Program-made: the position numbers and the translations under genes | The notes under the pieces: model-generated | Seen by the model: the letters and a program-made list of their open reading frames with translations, nothing else | Database searches by the model: none | Told to the model about the DNA's origin: nothing | Assembly: GCA_019422905.1 (NCBI GenBank) | Contig: JAHZCM010000077.1 | Span: 1 to 5,252, forward strand | Reading direction: 5' to 3' | DNA length: 5,252 bases | DNA from: Oscillospiraceae bacterium | Lineage (GTDB): Bacteria > Bacillota > Clostridia > Oscillospirales > Acutalibacteraceae | In this document: one piece after another, positions 1 to 5,124 of the stretch | Layout: every line of letters starts with the position of its first letter | Numbering within the stretch: the first letter of the stretch is position 1

Positions 1-59
1 TACGTCCCGGCTTTCTCCCGGAAGGCCGGACACAGCCGGACATTGCGAGCACAGCACAC

Positions 60-105
60 AAGGACCCCGGACGAGCGCTGCAAAAGCGTTTTGTCCGGGG
101 TCCTT
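60..105. terminator. Strong stem-loop downstream of metY (possible bidirectional terminator)
   Basis: A perfect 13-bp inverted repeat, AAGGACCCCGGAC at 60-72 and GTCCGGGGTCCTT at 93-105, encloses a 20-nt loop that can form an inner CGCT/AGCG stem. It starts 19 nt past the metY stop codon, so it is placed to end or protect the metY transcript. In that minus direction the stem is followed by GTGTG, not a T run. The T run (110-114, TTTTT) lies on the plus side, where it would suit a plus-strand transcript arriving from outside the window. A 6-bp palindrome (TTAAGA/TCTTAA, 104-119) overlaps the stem edge. The stem is seen directly; its direction of action is inference. Confidence 0.65.
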
Positions 106-123
106 AAGATTTTTCTTAATAAA

Positions 124-1404
124 TTACTGAACGGCCTTTTCCAGCGCCTGTTCAATATCGGCGAGAATGTCTCCGATATTTTCAATGCCGACGGAGAAGC
201 GGATCAGGTCGGGCTTTACGCCGGCTTCCGCAAGCTGCTCGTCAGAAAGCTGGCGGTGCGTCGTGCTGGCCGGATGCAGAACGCAGGTGCGCAGATCCGC
301 CACATGCGTGACAACGGAGGCAAGCTCCAAGCTGTCCATAAACTTTGTAGCCGCTTCGCGGCCGCCCTTTATACCGAAGGAGACGACGCCGCAGGTGCCG
401 TGGGGCATATACTTCTGCGCCAGCGCGTAAAACGGGCTGCTTTCAAGGCCCGGATAATTGACCCATGCGACGCGCTCGTCCTGCTCGAGGAATTTCGCGA
501 CCTGCATCGCATTCGAGCAATGGCGCTCCATGCGCAGGGCCAGCGTCTCCATGCCGAGATTCAGTAGGAAAGCGTTCATCGGCGCAGCCTGTGCGCCGAG
601 ATCGCGCATCAGGTGGCATCTCGCCTTTGCGATATACGCGGCCTTGCCGAACTGCTTCGTGTAGATCACGCCGTGATAGGATTCATCCGGCTCGGTAAGC
701 TCCGGGAATTTGCCGTTGTCCCAGTTGAAATTGCCGCTGTCCACAATCGCGCCGCCAACCTGCACGGCATGGCCGTCCAGATACTTCGTGGTGGAATGCA
801 CAACGATATCCACGCCGAACTCGAACGGGCGGCAGTTGATCGGCGTCGGGAAAGTATTATCGACGATAATCGGCACGCCGTGCTCGTGCGCGATATCGGC
901 AAACAGCTCGAGGTCCGTCACAACGAGGGACGGGTTTGCAAGCGTCTCGGCAAAGACGCAGCGCGTATTCTCCCGGAATGCCGCGCGCAGCTCGTCCGCC
1001 GTGGAGGTGGGAGAAACAAACGTGAAATCGATGCCCATTTCCTTCATCGTCTTGTAAAACAGGTTGAAGGTACCGCCGTAAATCGCGCTGGAGCAGACCA
1101 CATGACCCCCGGCGTGGCAAATATTCAGAATGGACATCAGGGAGGCCGACTGACCGGACGCCGTCACGAGCGCGCCCACGCCGCCCTCCAGCGCCGCGAG
1201 CTTCTTTTCCACGGCGTCCAGCGTCGGGTTCGCAAGGCGCGTATAGAAGAAGCCGTCCGCCTTCAGGTCAAACAGGTCGCCCATTTCCTGGGAGCTGTCG
1301 TACGTATAGGTCGTGCTCTGCACAATCGGCAGAACACGGGGATCGCCGTTTCCGGGTGTGTATCCCGCATGGATACACGTTGTGTCGGGTTTGTAATTTG
1401 CCAT
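124..1404 (-). CDS. metY: O-acetylhomoserine sulfhydrylase (O-acetylhomoserine aminocarboxypropyltransferase), PLP-dependent
   Basis: This cytoplasmic PLP enzyme of the Cys/Met metabolism family makes L-homocysteine and acetate from O-acetyl-L-homoserine and sulfide, the direct sulfhydrylation route to methionine. The 426-aa product has the usual family length. Visible motifs are YTR at 54-56 (phosphate contact from the neighbouring subunit), ASGQSA at 82-87, Tyr109 in IYGG (ring stacking), Asp182 in VDNTF (pyridine nitrogen), the Schiff-base Lys207 in HSTTKY, and Arg402 in RFSVGIE (substrate carboxylate). The segment around 222-260 is longer than in cystathionine gamma-synthases, which favours MetY. 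The start at 1404 is chosen over an in-frame ATG at 1428 because GGAGG (1413-1417) lies 8 nt upstream and family homology begins at MANYKPDTTCIHAG. It follows the zinc-ribbon gene by 36 nt on the same strand, so the two are probably co-transcribed. No SAM riboswitch or T-box is visible upstream, and the gap is too short for one. Exact acyl-donor specificity cannot be read from sequence. Confidence 0.95.
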   Translation of the reverse strand: MANYKPDTTCIHAGYTPGNGDPRVLPIVQSTTYTYDSSQEMGDLFDLKADGFFYTRLANPTLDAVEKKLAALEGGVGALVTASGQSASLMSILNICHAGGHVVCSSAIYGGTFNLFYKTMKEMGIDFTFVSPTSTADELRAAFRENTRCVFAETLANPSLVVTDLELFADIAHEHGVPIIVDNTFPTPINCRPFEFGVDIVVHSTTKYLDGHAVQVGGAIVDSGNFNWDNGKFPELTEPDESYHGVIYTKQFGKAAYIAKARCHLMRDLGAQAAPMNAFLLNLGMETLALRMERHCSNAMQVAKFLEQDERVAWVNYPGLESSPFYALAQKYMPHGTCGVVSFGIKGGREAATKFMDSLELASVVTHVADLRTCVLHPASTTHRQLSDEQLAEAGVKPDLIRFSVGIENIGDILADIEQALEKAVQ

Positions 1405-1412
1405 TTTAACTT

Positions 1413-1417
1413 CCTCC
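1413..1417 (-). promoter_or_regulatory. Ribosome binding site deciding the metY start
   Basis: GGAGG on the minus strand sits 8 nt before the ATG at 1404. The longer in-frame ATG at 1428 and the ATG at 1419 would place this Shine-Dalgarno sequence inside the coding region, so 1404 is preferred. Confidence 0.85.
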
Positions 1418-1440
1418 ATTCCATGCATATCGCATGAAGT

Positions 1441-1905
1441 TTATTGCATAAACAGTTCCCTGAGCCAGACCGCCACGGAGTCCGCGGCAAAAACGACAAG
1501 CATGACGATCACCATAAACGCGATGATCGAGACGGTCTGAATTACCATGCGCCTGCCTTTCGGCATTTCGTCCTCTTCAGAAGGTTCCGGATCCTCCGTT
1601 TCCTTTGCCATCGTTTCGTTCGCCCGTCCCAGATCCTGATACTCCACATAAAGATTCTTATCGGTCGGCATAAACTCCGGATCGTAAACGCTTGTGGAAA
1701 AGCCCGCCTTCACCGGCTCCACCCGATGCCGGATAGCGAGGGATTCAAACAGCGCTGTAATTTCCGCAGCTTCCCCTTCGCTGACCTTCATAAAGAAGAC
1801 CTCGTCGTTTTCCCGAACGGGACGCAGCGCGCGGCTGCGCTTGCAGTTTGGGCAACTGCGGGTGGAATCCTCACAGATTGTCTGGCATTTCGTGCAGTAA
1901 AGCAT
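1441..1905 (-). CDS. Zinc-ribbon, DUF2007-like, C-terminally membrane-anchored protein of unknown function
   Basis: The 154-aa product has three visible parts. Residues 4-21 hold a zinc-ribbon-type cysteine set (C4xxC7 and C18PNC21, with an extra C11). Residues about 35-101 resemble the DUF2007/signal-transducing fold in pattern: a strand (VFFMKV), a helix rich in Glu/Ala (EGEAAEITALFESLAI), a variable middle, then a strand and helix (LYVEYQDLGRANETMAK). This is pattern judgement, not a search. An acidic linker (102-114, EDPEPSEEDE) and KGRR precede one transmembrane helix at about 120-143, followed by a short tail. No signal peptide is present. The basic KGRR before the helix suggests a cytoplasmic N-terminus under the positive-inside rule. 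GGAAGG (1914-1919) lies 8 nt before the ATG. It has its own sigma-A-like promoter and is followed 36 nt later by metY. I cannot assign a function; metal-dependent sensing or adaptor activity at the membrane is only a guess. Confidence 0.85.
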   Translation of the reverse strand: MLYCTKCQTICEDSTRSCPNCKRSRALRPVRENDEVFFMKVSEGEAAEITALFESLAIRHRVEPVKAGFSTSVYDPEFMPTDKNLYVEYQDLGRANETMAKETEDPEPSEEDEMPKGRRMVIQTVSIIAFMVIVMLVVFAADSVAVWLRELFMQ

Positions 1906-1957
1906 ACGGATGACCTTCCCTTTTCACAGTCCGCGTTTTTTGTCTCCGCTCCGTTCA

Positions 1958-1971
1958 CCGGCTGCGGCCGG
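1958..1971 (-). other. Short GC stem-loop at the predicted 5' end of the zinc-ribbon/metY leader
   Basis: On the minus strand CCGGC-CGCA-GCCGG forms a perfect 5-bp stem with a 4-nt loop, starting about 4 nt after the predicted transcription start near 1975. There is no T run after it, so it does not look like an attenuator. A 5'-end mRNA-stabilising role is inference. Confidence 0.4.
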
Positions 1972-1981
1972 ATATGGACAC

Positions 1982-2010
1982 AGTATAGCACAGTTTTCTC
2001 CGGAATTCAA
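1982..2010 (-). promoter_or_regulatory. Sigma-A-type promoter for the zinc-ribbon gene and metY
   Basis: On the minus strand TTGAAT (2010-2005, four of six matches to TTGACA) is separated by exactly 17 nt from TATACT (1987-1982, five of six matches to TATAAT). Transcription would start near 1975, giving a leader of about 70 nt before the ATG at 1905. The -35 lies only about 10 nt beyond the dpaB stop codon, so the promoter is nested between the sporulation pair and the two downstream genes. Confidence 0.7.
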
Positions 2011-2019
2011 CAGAAATTC

Positions 2020-2583
2020 TCAGCACAGAACCGGCTGCAGCTGCCTGCCCTGAAACGCCGCTTCCAGCGTCTCGGGTACGCGTTCAAAACGGGCGACAAG
2101 GGAATTCGGCTTTTTCTCAGGGTCGTCCTGCCTGAGCGGAACAAAATAAACGTGCTTGGTGTTCAGCAGCGTGCCGATATTTTTGCAGGAAGCGCCGAGC
2201 GCATCGTTCGTCGCGACCGCAAGCACAATCGGCATCGAGATGCGCAGCGCGGATTTGACCGCCATCGTGACGCTTGTATCCGTCACGGCATTCGCGAGCT
2301 TCGCCGCCGTATTTCCCGTGCAGGGCATGACGACCATACCGTCCGCCAGACGCTTCGGGCCGATCGGTTCCGCGCCCGCGATCGTGTGGATAATTTCACG
2401 GCCGCAGATTTCCTCCACACGGCGGCGGAAGCTCTCCGCCGTGCCGAAGCGCGTATCCGTACTGTAAGCCGTTTCGCTCATAACCGGCAGAATTTCATAC
2501 GTCTCTCTCAAAAGCGCCATCTGCTTCAGCGCGCTTTCAAACGTGCAGAAGGAACCGCACATGGCAAATGCAATGGTGCGCAT
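2020..2583 (-). CDS. dpaB: Dipicolinate synthase subunit B
   Basis: This is the flavoprotein-like subunit (SpoVFB family) that, with DpaA, converts 4-hydroxy-tetrahydrodipicolinate to dipicolinic acid, the Ca2+-chelating solute of the spore core; it acts in the mother-cell cytoplasm. The 187-aa length is close to the roughly 200 aa of the B. subtilis protein. Visible family features are the N-terminal strand and loop IAFAMCGSFCTF (4-15), a TDTRFG motif (42-47), AEPIGPKRLADGMVVMPCTG (71-90, flavin-type PxTGN region), KLANAVTD (95-102), ATNDALG (124-130) and the near-invariant QDDPEKKPNSLVAR (152-165). An open frame extends upstream to 2751, but that part only shadows dpaA, and homology begins at the ATG at 2583. 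The gene starts 10 nt after the dpaA stop, so translation is probably coupled. The last residues (QGRQLQPVLC) look like a poorly conserved tail. Confidence 0.95.
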   Translation of the reverse strand: MRTIAFAMCGSFCTFESALKQMALLRETYEILPVMSETAYSTDTRFGTAESFRRRVEEICGREIIHTIAGAEPIGPKRLADGMVVMPCTGNTAAKLANAVTDTSVTMAVKSALRISMPIVLAVATNDALGASCKNIGTLLNTKHVYFVPLRQDDPEKKPNSLVARFERVPETLEAAFQGRQLQPVLC

Positions 2584-2593
2584 AACGCAATCA

Positions 2594-3448
2594 CTACTCC
2601 TCAAGCATATTGTAAACGGCTTCCTTGATGTACTCCGCCGCCGTTTTCGGCGCGACGCGCCCGGGCAGAGACTGTGCCTGCAGGACGCGGATCCCGAGCC
2701 GCTCCGCGCTTTCCAGATCGATCCCGCCCGGTGCGGAGGCCAGCTCGACAATCAGCGTATCCGCATCCTGCTGGGACAGCACCGGCGCGCCGATCACCCG
2801 GGCCGGTACCGTGTTGAAAATCAAATCGAACCGCTTCGTGATTTCCCGGTACGGGAGCGGCCTTGCGCCCAGCGCCCGCGCGAGCATCAGATCTTCCTTT
2901 TTCCGCGCCGCGGCGTACACGCGCGCGCCCATGCCGTGCAGGAGCATCGTGAGATTTTTTCCGATACGTCCAAGACCGGTGACCAGGCATTTCGCGCCGT
3001 TCAGTGTGCCGGGGTATTCCTGAATGGCCATGCCGACCGCGCCCTCCGCCGTCGCGATCGCATTGCCGACCGCCAGCTCCTCCCGGCGGTAATAATCCTC
3101 CGGCTCGATCTCCTTCCAGACGGACGAGGAAGCGGCGAGCTTTTGCAGCATGCCGCCGTATACCGTCCGATTTCGGAACAGGCCGGCAAAGGCGTCGTCG
3201 AGCGGAATTTCGGACAGCGCATAAGGGGCATTCAGCGTTTTGCCGTCGCGCGTGACGGGCAGCGGCAGTAAAATCACGGAGCTCTTTCTGGCAAGCTCCG
3301 GCAAAGACGTTTCGGCGGCGCCGCGGCAGGGGCCGAGGTCTTCAAGGCCGTATACGCAAACGGGATAACCGTCCGCAGCAATGGAGGATGCGAGATAGCG
3401 CATCCGCTCGTCGCCGCCGATTACGCCGAAGGTATTGATCATGGGCAT
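2594..3448 (-). CDS. dpaA: Dipicolinate synthase subunit A
   Basis: This is the NAD(P)-dependent subunit (SpoVFA family) that oxidises the lysine-pathway intermediate 4-hydroxy-tetrahydrodipicolinate during late sporulation, together with DpaB. The product is 284 aa against about 297 in B. subtilis. An N-terminal domain opens with FGVIGGDERMRYLA (7-20). The central part carries NAIATAEGAVGMAI (129-142), then a Rossmann nucleotide-binding site around LVTGLGRIGKNL (155-166), with GLGRIG as the dinucleotide loop. The C-terminal part has FNTVPARVI (211-219), ELASAPGGID (235-244) and LPGRVAPKTAAEYI (261-274), all typical of the family. The start at 3448 is chosen because AAAGG (3463-3459) lies 10 nt upstream; the longer TTG start at 3466 has no ribosome binding site and would absorb it, and the ATG at 3442 is further away. 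It is the first gene of the minus-strand cluster and lies behind a sigma-K-like promoter. No truncation or frameshift is seen. Confidence 0.96.
   Translation of the reverse strand: MPMINTFGVIGGDERMRYLASSIAADGYPVCVYGLEDLGPCRGAAETSLPELARKSSVILLPLPVTRDGKTLNAPYALSEIPLDDAFAGLFRNRTVYGGMLQKLAASSSVWKEIEPEDYYRREELAVGNAIATAEGAVGMAIQEYPGTLNGAKCLVTGLGRIGKNLTMLLHGMGARVYAAARKKEDLMLARALGARPLPYREITKRFDLIFNTVPARVIGAPVLSQQDADTLIVELASAPGGIDLESAERLGIRVLQAQSLPGRVAPKTAAEYIKEAVYNMLEE
2597..2602 (-). promoter_or_regulatory. Ribosome binding site of dpaB, inside the last codons of dpaA
   Basis: GAGGAG on the minus strand directly precedes the dpaA TAG stop. It lies 13 nt before the dpaB ATG, longer than the usual 5-10 nt. 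No better in-frame start exists nearer to it. The overlap with the dpaA end suggests coupled translation of the two subunits. Confidence 0.65.
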
Positions 3449-3485
3449 AGGGTTCACGCCTTTCAAAAAACAATTCCGTCAGTTC

Positions 3486-3513
3486 TATAGTATGGGTTTC
3501 GCCGCCTTTTGTG
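3486..3513 (-). promoter_or_regulatory. Sigma-K-like mother-cell promoter of dpaA-dpaB
   Basis: On the minus strand CATACTATA (3494-3486) matches the sigma-K -10 consensus CATAnnnTA at every fixed position. CACA (3513-3510) fits the minimal mACm -35 element, with 15 nt between the two elements. Transcription would begin near 3479, about 30 nt before the dpaA ATG. The -10 also matches sigma-E (CATACAnT) in all but one fixed position, but no ATA-type -35 is present. In B. subtilis the homologous spoVF operon is transcribed by sigma-K. The assignment rests on motif plus gene identity. Confidence 0.65.
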
Positions 3514-3553
3514 CCGTGCCGGAGACTTTTTCTTCCTTTTTTTCATTTTCCTA

Positions 3554-3582
3554 TTTATTTTTTCGTGCTTTGGCATTATAAT
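3554..3582 (+). promoter_or_regulatory. Possible upstream murC promoter with perfect -10 box
   Basis: TATAAT at 3577-3582 is a perfect sigma-A -10 box. Seventeen nt upstream lies only a weak -35, TTTATT (3554-3559, three of six matches), and there is no TG extension. If used, the leader to murC would be about 94 nt. The region is AT-rich, so a chance match is possible. Confidence 0.4.
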
Positions 3583-3600
3583 AGTACAGATCATTGGATT

Positions 3601-3628
3601 TTAACAAAACAATTACCTGATATATATT
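3601..3628 (+). promoter_or_regulatory. Candidate sigma-A promoter proximal to murC
   Basis: TTAACA (3601-3606, five of six matches to TTGACA) is followed after 16 nt by TATATT (3623-3628, five of six matches to TATAAT). Transcription would begin near 3635, about 48 nt before the murC ATG and immediately ahead of a GC hairpin. Confidence 0.5.
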
Positions 3629-3636
3629 ATGATACT

Positions 3637-3655
3637 GCGGCGGTAAAGCCGCCGC
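3637..3655 (+). other. GC-rich stem-loop in the murC leader
   Basis: GCGGCGG (3637-3643) and CCGCCGC (3649-3655) form a perfect 7-bp stem around the loop TAAAG. No T run follows in either direction, so it is not an ordinary intrinsic terminator. It ends 6 nt before the purine-rich ribosome binding region and would lie at the very 5' end of a transcript from the proximal promoter. A stabilising or translational role is inference. Confidence 0.55.
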
Positions 3656-3661
3656 GCTCTG

Positions 3662-3670
3662 AAGGAAGGA
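3662..3670 (+). promoter_or_regulatory. Ribosome binding site of murC
   Basis: AAGGAAGGA contains overlapping Shine-Dalgarno-like GGA/AGG elements and ends 12 nt before the ATG at 3683, a somewhat long spacing. No alternative in-frame start lies between. Confidence 0.65.
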
Positions 3671-3682
3671 ATTTCTTTAGCT

Positions 3683-5062
3683 ATGACAGACAACAAAAAT
3701 TTGCTCGATACGGTTCACCGCCTCCATTTTGTCGGCATCGGAGGCTCCGGTATGTGCCCGATGGCCGAAATTCTCCACCACAAGGATTATATCATTACCG
3801 GCAGCGACATCAACGAATCGGATACGTTGGAGCGTATCCGGGGCTACGGCATTCCGGTGCATATGGGGCACCGGGCCGAAAACATTGGCGACGCGGAGCT
3901 CGTCGTCTACACCGCGGCGGCAAAGCAGGATAACCCGGAACTGGTCGCCGCGCGTGAAAAGGGCATCCCGACGCTGGAGCGCTCCGTTGTGCTCGGTCTG
4001 CTCACCAAAAAATTCCCGAATGCCATTGCGGTTTCCGGCACGCACGGCAAAACGACGACCACCGGCATGATCACGCAGATTCTGATGGAGGCCGGACGCG
4101 ACCCCAGCGCGGTCATCGGCGGCAAGCTGCCGTTTATCGGCGGCAACGGCCGCGTCGGCAAGAGCGAAAACATGGTCTGCGAGGCCTGCGAGTACGTCGA
4201 TACCTTCCTGCAGCTGCACCCAACCGTCAGCGTCATTCTGAATATCGACGCCGACCATCTGGATTATTTTGGTACGCTTGACAATATTGTGAAATCCTTC
4301 CACCAATTTTCTTTGCAGACCACGAAGCGCATTATTGTAAACGGCGACGATCCGAACGCCATGCGCGCCGTGGATGGGATTGCGAACGCGGAAATCGTCA
4401 CGTTCGGCCGCACGCCGCAGAGCGATTACTATGTGACGGAGCTGAACGAGGAGGACACCGCCTGCGAGGACTTCACCGTTATGTATAAAGGCGAGCGCGT
4501 TTGCCGCGTCAACCTGCATGTGCCGGGTGAGCACAACATGATGAACGCACTGGCCGCCGCTGCCGCCACGCACGGCATGGGCGTGGACGGCGCGCACATT
4601 AAGGCCGCGCTGGAGGATTTTACAGGCGTACACCGCCGCTTTGAGGTGCTCGGCAAATTCAACGGTGTGACCGTTGCAGATGATTTCGCACACCATCCGA
4701 CGGAGCTTTCCTCCGTGCTTTCCTCGGCGGTGCGCATGGGATATCACGAGGTCTGGGCCGTTTTCCAGCCCCACACCTATTCGAGAACCGCCATGCTGCT
4801 GGATGAATTCGCCAAGGCGCTCTCTATCCCGCACCATGTCGTCATGACGGAGATCCTCGCCGTGCGCGAGACGAACACCTATAACATCCACACAAGCGAT
4901 CTCGCCGCAAAAATTCCCGGCAGCCGCTGGTTCGACAGCTTTGAGAAAATCGCGGATTACGTGATGGCCAACGCAAAGGAAAACGACCTGATCCTGACGC
5001 TCGGCGGCGGCGATATCTACAAATGCGCCAATTTGATTGTGGAAAAATACAAGCATCAATGA
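3683..5062 (+). CDS. murC: UDP-N-acetylmuramate--L-alanine ligase (MurC)
   Basis: This essential cytoplasmic Mur ligase uses ATP to attach L-alanine to UDP-MurNAc, the first step of peptidoglycan stem-peptide synthesis. The 459-aa product has the normal three-domain length. The N-terminal domain binds the UDP-sugar and opens with HFVGIGGSGMCPMAEIL (15-31) and ITGSD (38-42). The central ATPase domain has the P-loop GTHGKTTTT (119-127), the Firmicutes-type EACEY (167-171) in place of the proteobacterial EADES, NIDADHLDYF (187-196), and GEHNMMNALAA (282-292). The C-terminal domain carries GVHRRFE (315-321), DDFAHHPTE (333-341), FQPHTYSRT (361-369) and GGGDIY (441-446). All expected catalytic motifs are present and the frame is intact. 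The start at 3683 follows a purine-rich ribosome binding site, and homology begins within 15 residues. It is transcribed away from dpaA and is followed by a hairpin terminator. Confidence 0.98.
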   Translation: MTDNKNLLDTVHRLHFVGIGGSGMCPMAEILHHKDYIITGSDINESDTLERIRGYGIPVHMGHRAENIGDAELVVYTAAAKQDNPELVAAREKGIPTLERSVVLGLLTKKFPNAIAVSGTHGKTTTTGMITQILMEAGRDPSAVIGGKLPFIGGNGRVGKSENMVCEACEYVDTFLQLHPTVSVILNIDADHLDYFGTLDNIVKSFHQFSLQTTKRIIVNGDDPNAMRAVDGIANAEIVTFGRTPQSDYYVTELNEEDTACEDFTVMYKGERVCRVNLHVPGEHNMMNALAAAAATHGMGVDGAHIKAALEDFTGVHRRFEVLGKFNGVTVADDFAHHPTELSSVLSSAVRMGYHEVWAVFQPHTYSRTAMLLDEFAKALSIPHHVVMTEILAVRETNTYNIHTSDLAAKIPGSRWFDSFEKIADYVMANAKENDLILTLGGGDIYKCANLIVEKYKHQ

Positions 5063-5068
5063 GAGAAG

Positions 5069-5094
5069 AAAGGGTTGCGGACGCAGCCCTTTTT
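5069..5094 (+). terminator. Rho-independent terminator after murC
   Basis: AAAGGGTTGC (5069-5078) pairs with GCAGCCCTTT (5083-5092) in a 10-bp stem containing one U-G wobble, closed by the tetraloop GGAC. The T run is short (five Ts, 5090-5094, three of them in the stem) before CAATAT. It begins 6 nt after the murC stop and ends 30 nt before the next start, so it may terminate fully or only reduce read-through into the HAD gene. Confidence 0.75.
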
Positions 5095-5124
5095 CAATAT
5101 CCGGAAAGAAACGAGGCACTCCCC

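Larger units (their letters stand above)
3449..3682. other. Divergent intergenic region between dpaA and murC
   Basis: This 234-bp gene-free region has the sigma-K-like dpaA promoter on its left, a strongly pyrimidine-rich tract at about 3525-3568 (T runs on plus, A runs on minus) just upstream of that promoter, and candidate vegetative murC promoters on its right. The A/T tract could act as an upstream-element-like or bent segment; that is inference. No convincing operator palindrome other than the murC leader hairpin is seen. Confidence 0.6.

Noticed and set aside
25..42. Tandem GCCGGACA repeat (25-32 and 35-42)
   Set aside because: Two 8-nt copies in GC-rich intergenic sequence are too short to support a repeat element or binding site.
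1422..1436. CATGC-ATATC-GCATG inverted repeat between the zinc-ribbon gene and metY
   Set aside because: A 5-bp arm is too short to call an operator or terminator, and no T run follows.
613..1437. 274-codon plus-strand frame opposite metY, with a second one at 43-567
   Set aside because: Both are antisense shadows of the complete PLP-enzyme gene with no recognisable domain.
1906..1975. SAM riboswitch or T-box in the leader ahead of the zinc-ribbon/metY genes
   Set aside because: The predicted leader is only about 70 nt with one 5-bp hairpin and no terminator/antiterminator pair or recognisable conserved core.
1444..2628. 394-codon plus-strand open frame across the zinc-ribbon gene and dpaB
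   Set aside because: It spans two convincing genes and a promoter on the other strand. Its translation is Arg/His-rich low-complexity shadow sequence.
2584..2751. Upstream extension of dpaB to 2751
   Set aside because: The extra 56 residues overlap dpaA out of frame and are Arg/Ser-rich. Family homology starts at the ATG at 2583.
2543..3271. 242-codon plus-strand frame opposite dpaA
   Set aside because: It is an Arg-rich shadow of dpaA codons and crosses the dpaA-dpaB junction without a sensible start signal.
3467..3614. Direct repeat AAAACAATT at 3467-3475 and 3606-3614 in the divergent region
   Set aside because: Nine AT-rich nucleotides repeated once in an AT-rich intergenic region can occur by chance. 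There is no symmetry or regular spacing relative to both promoters.
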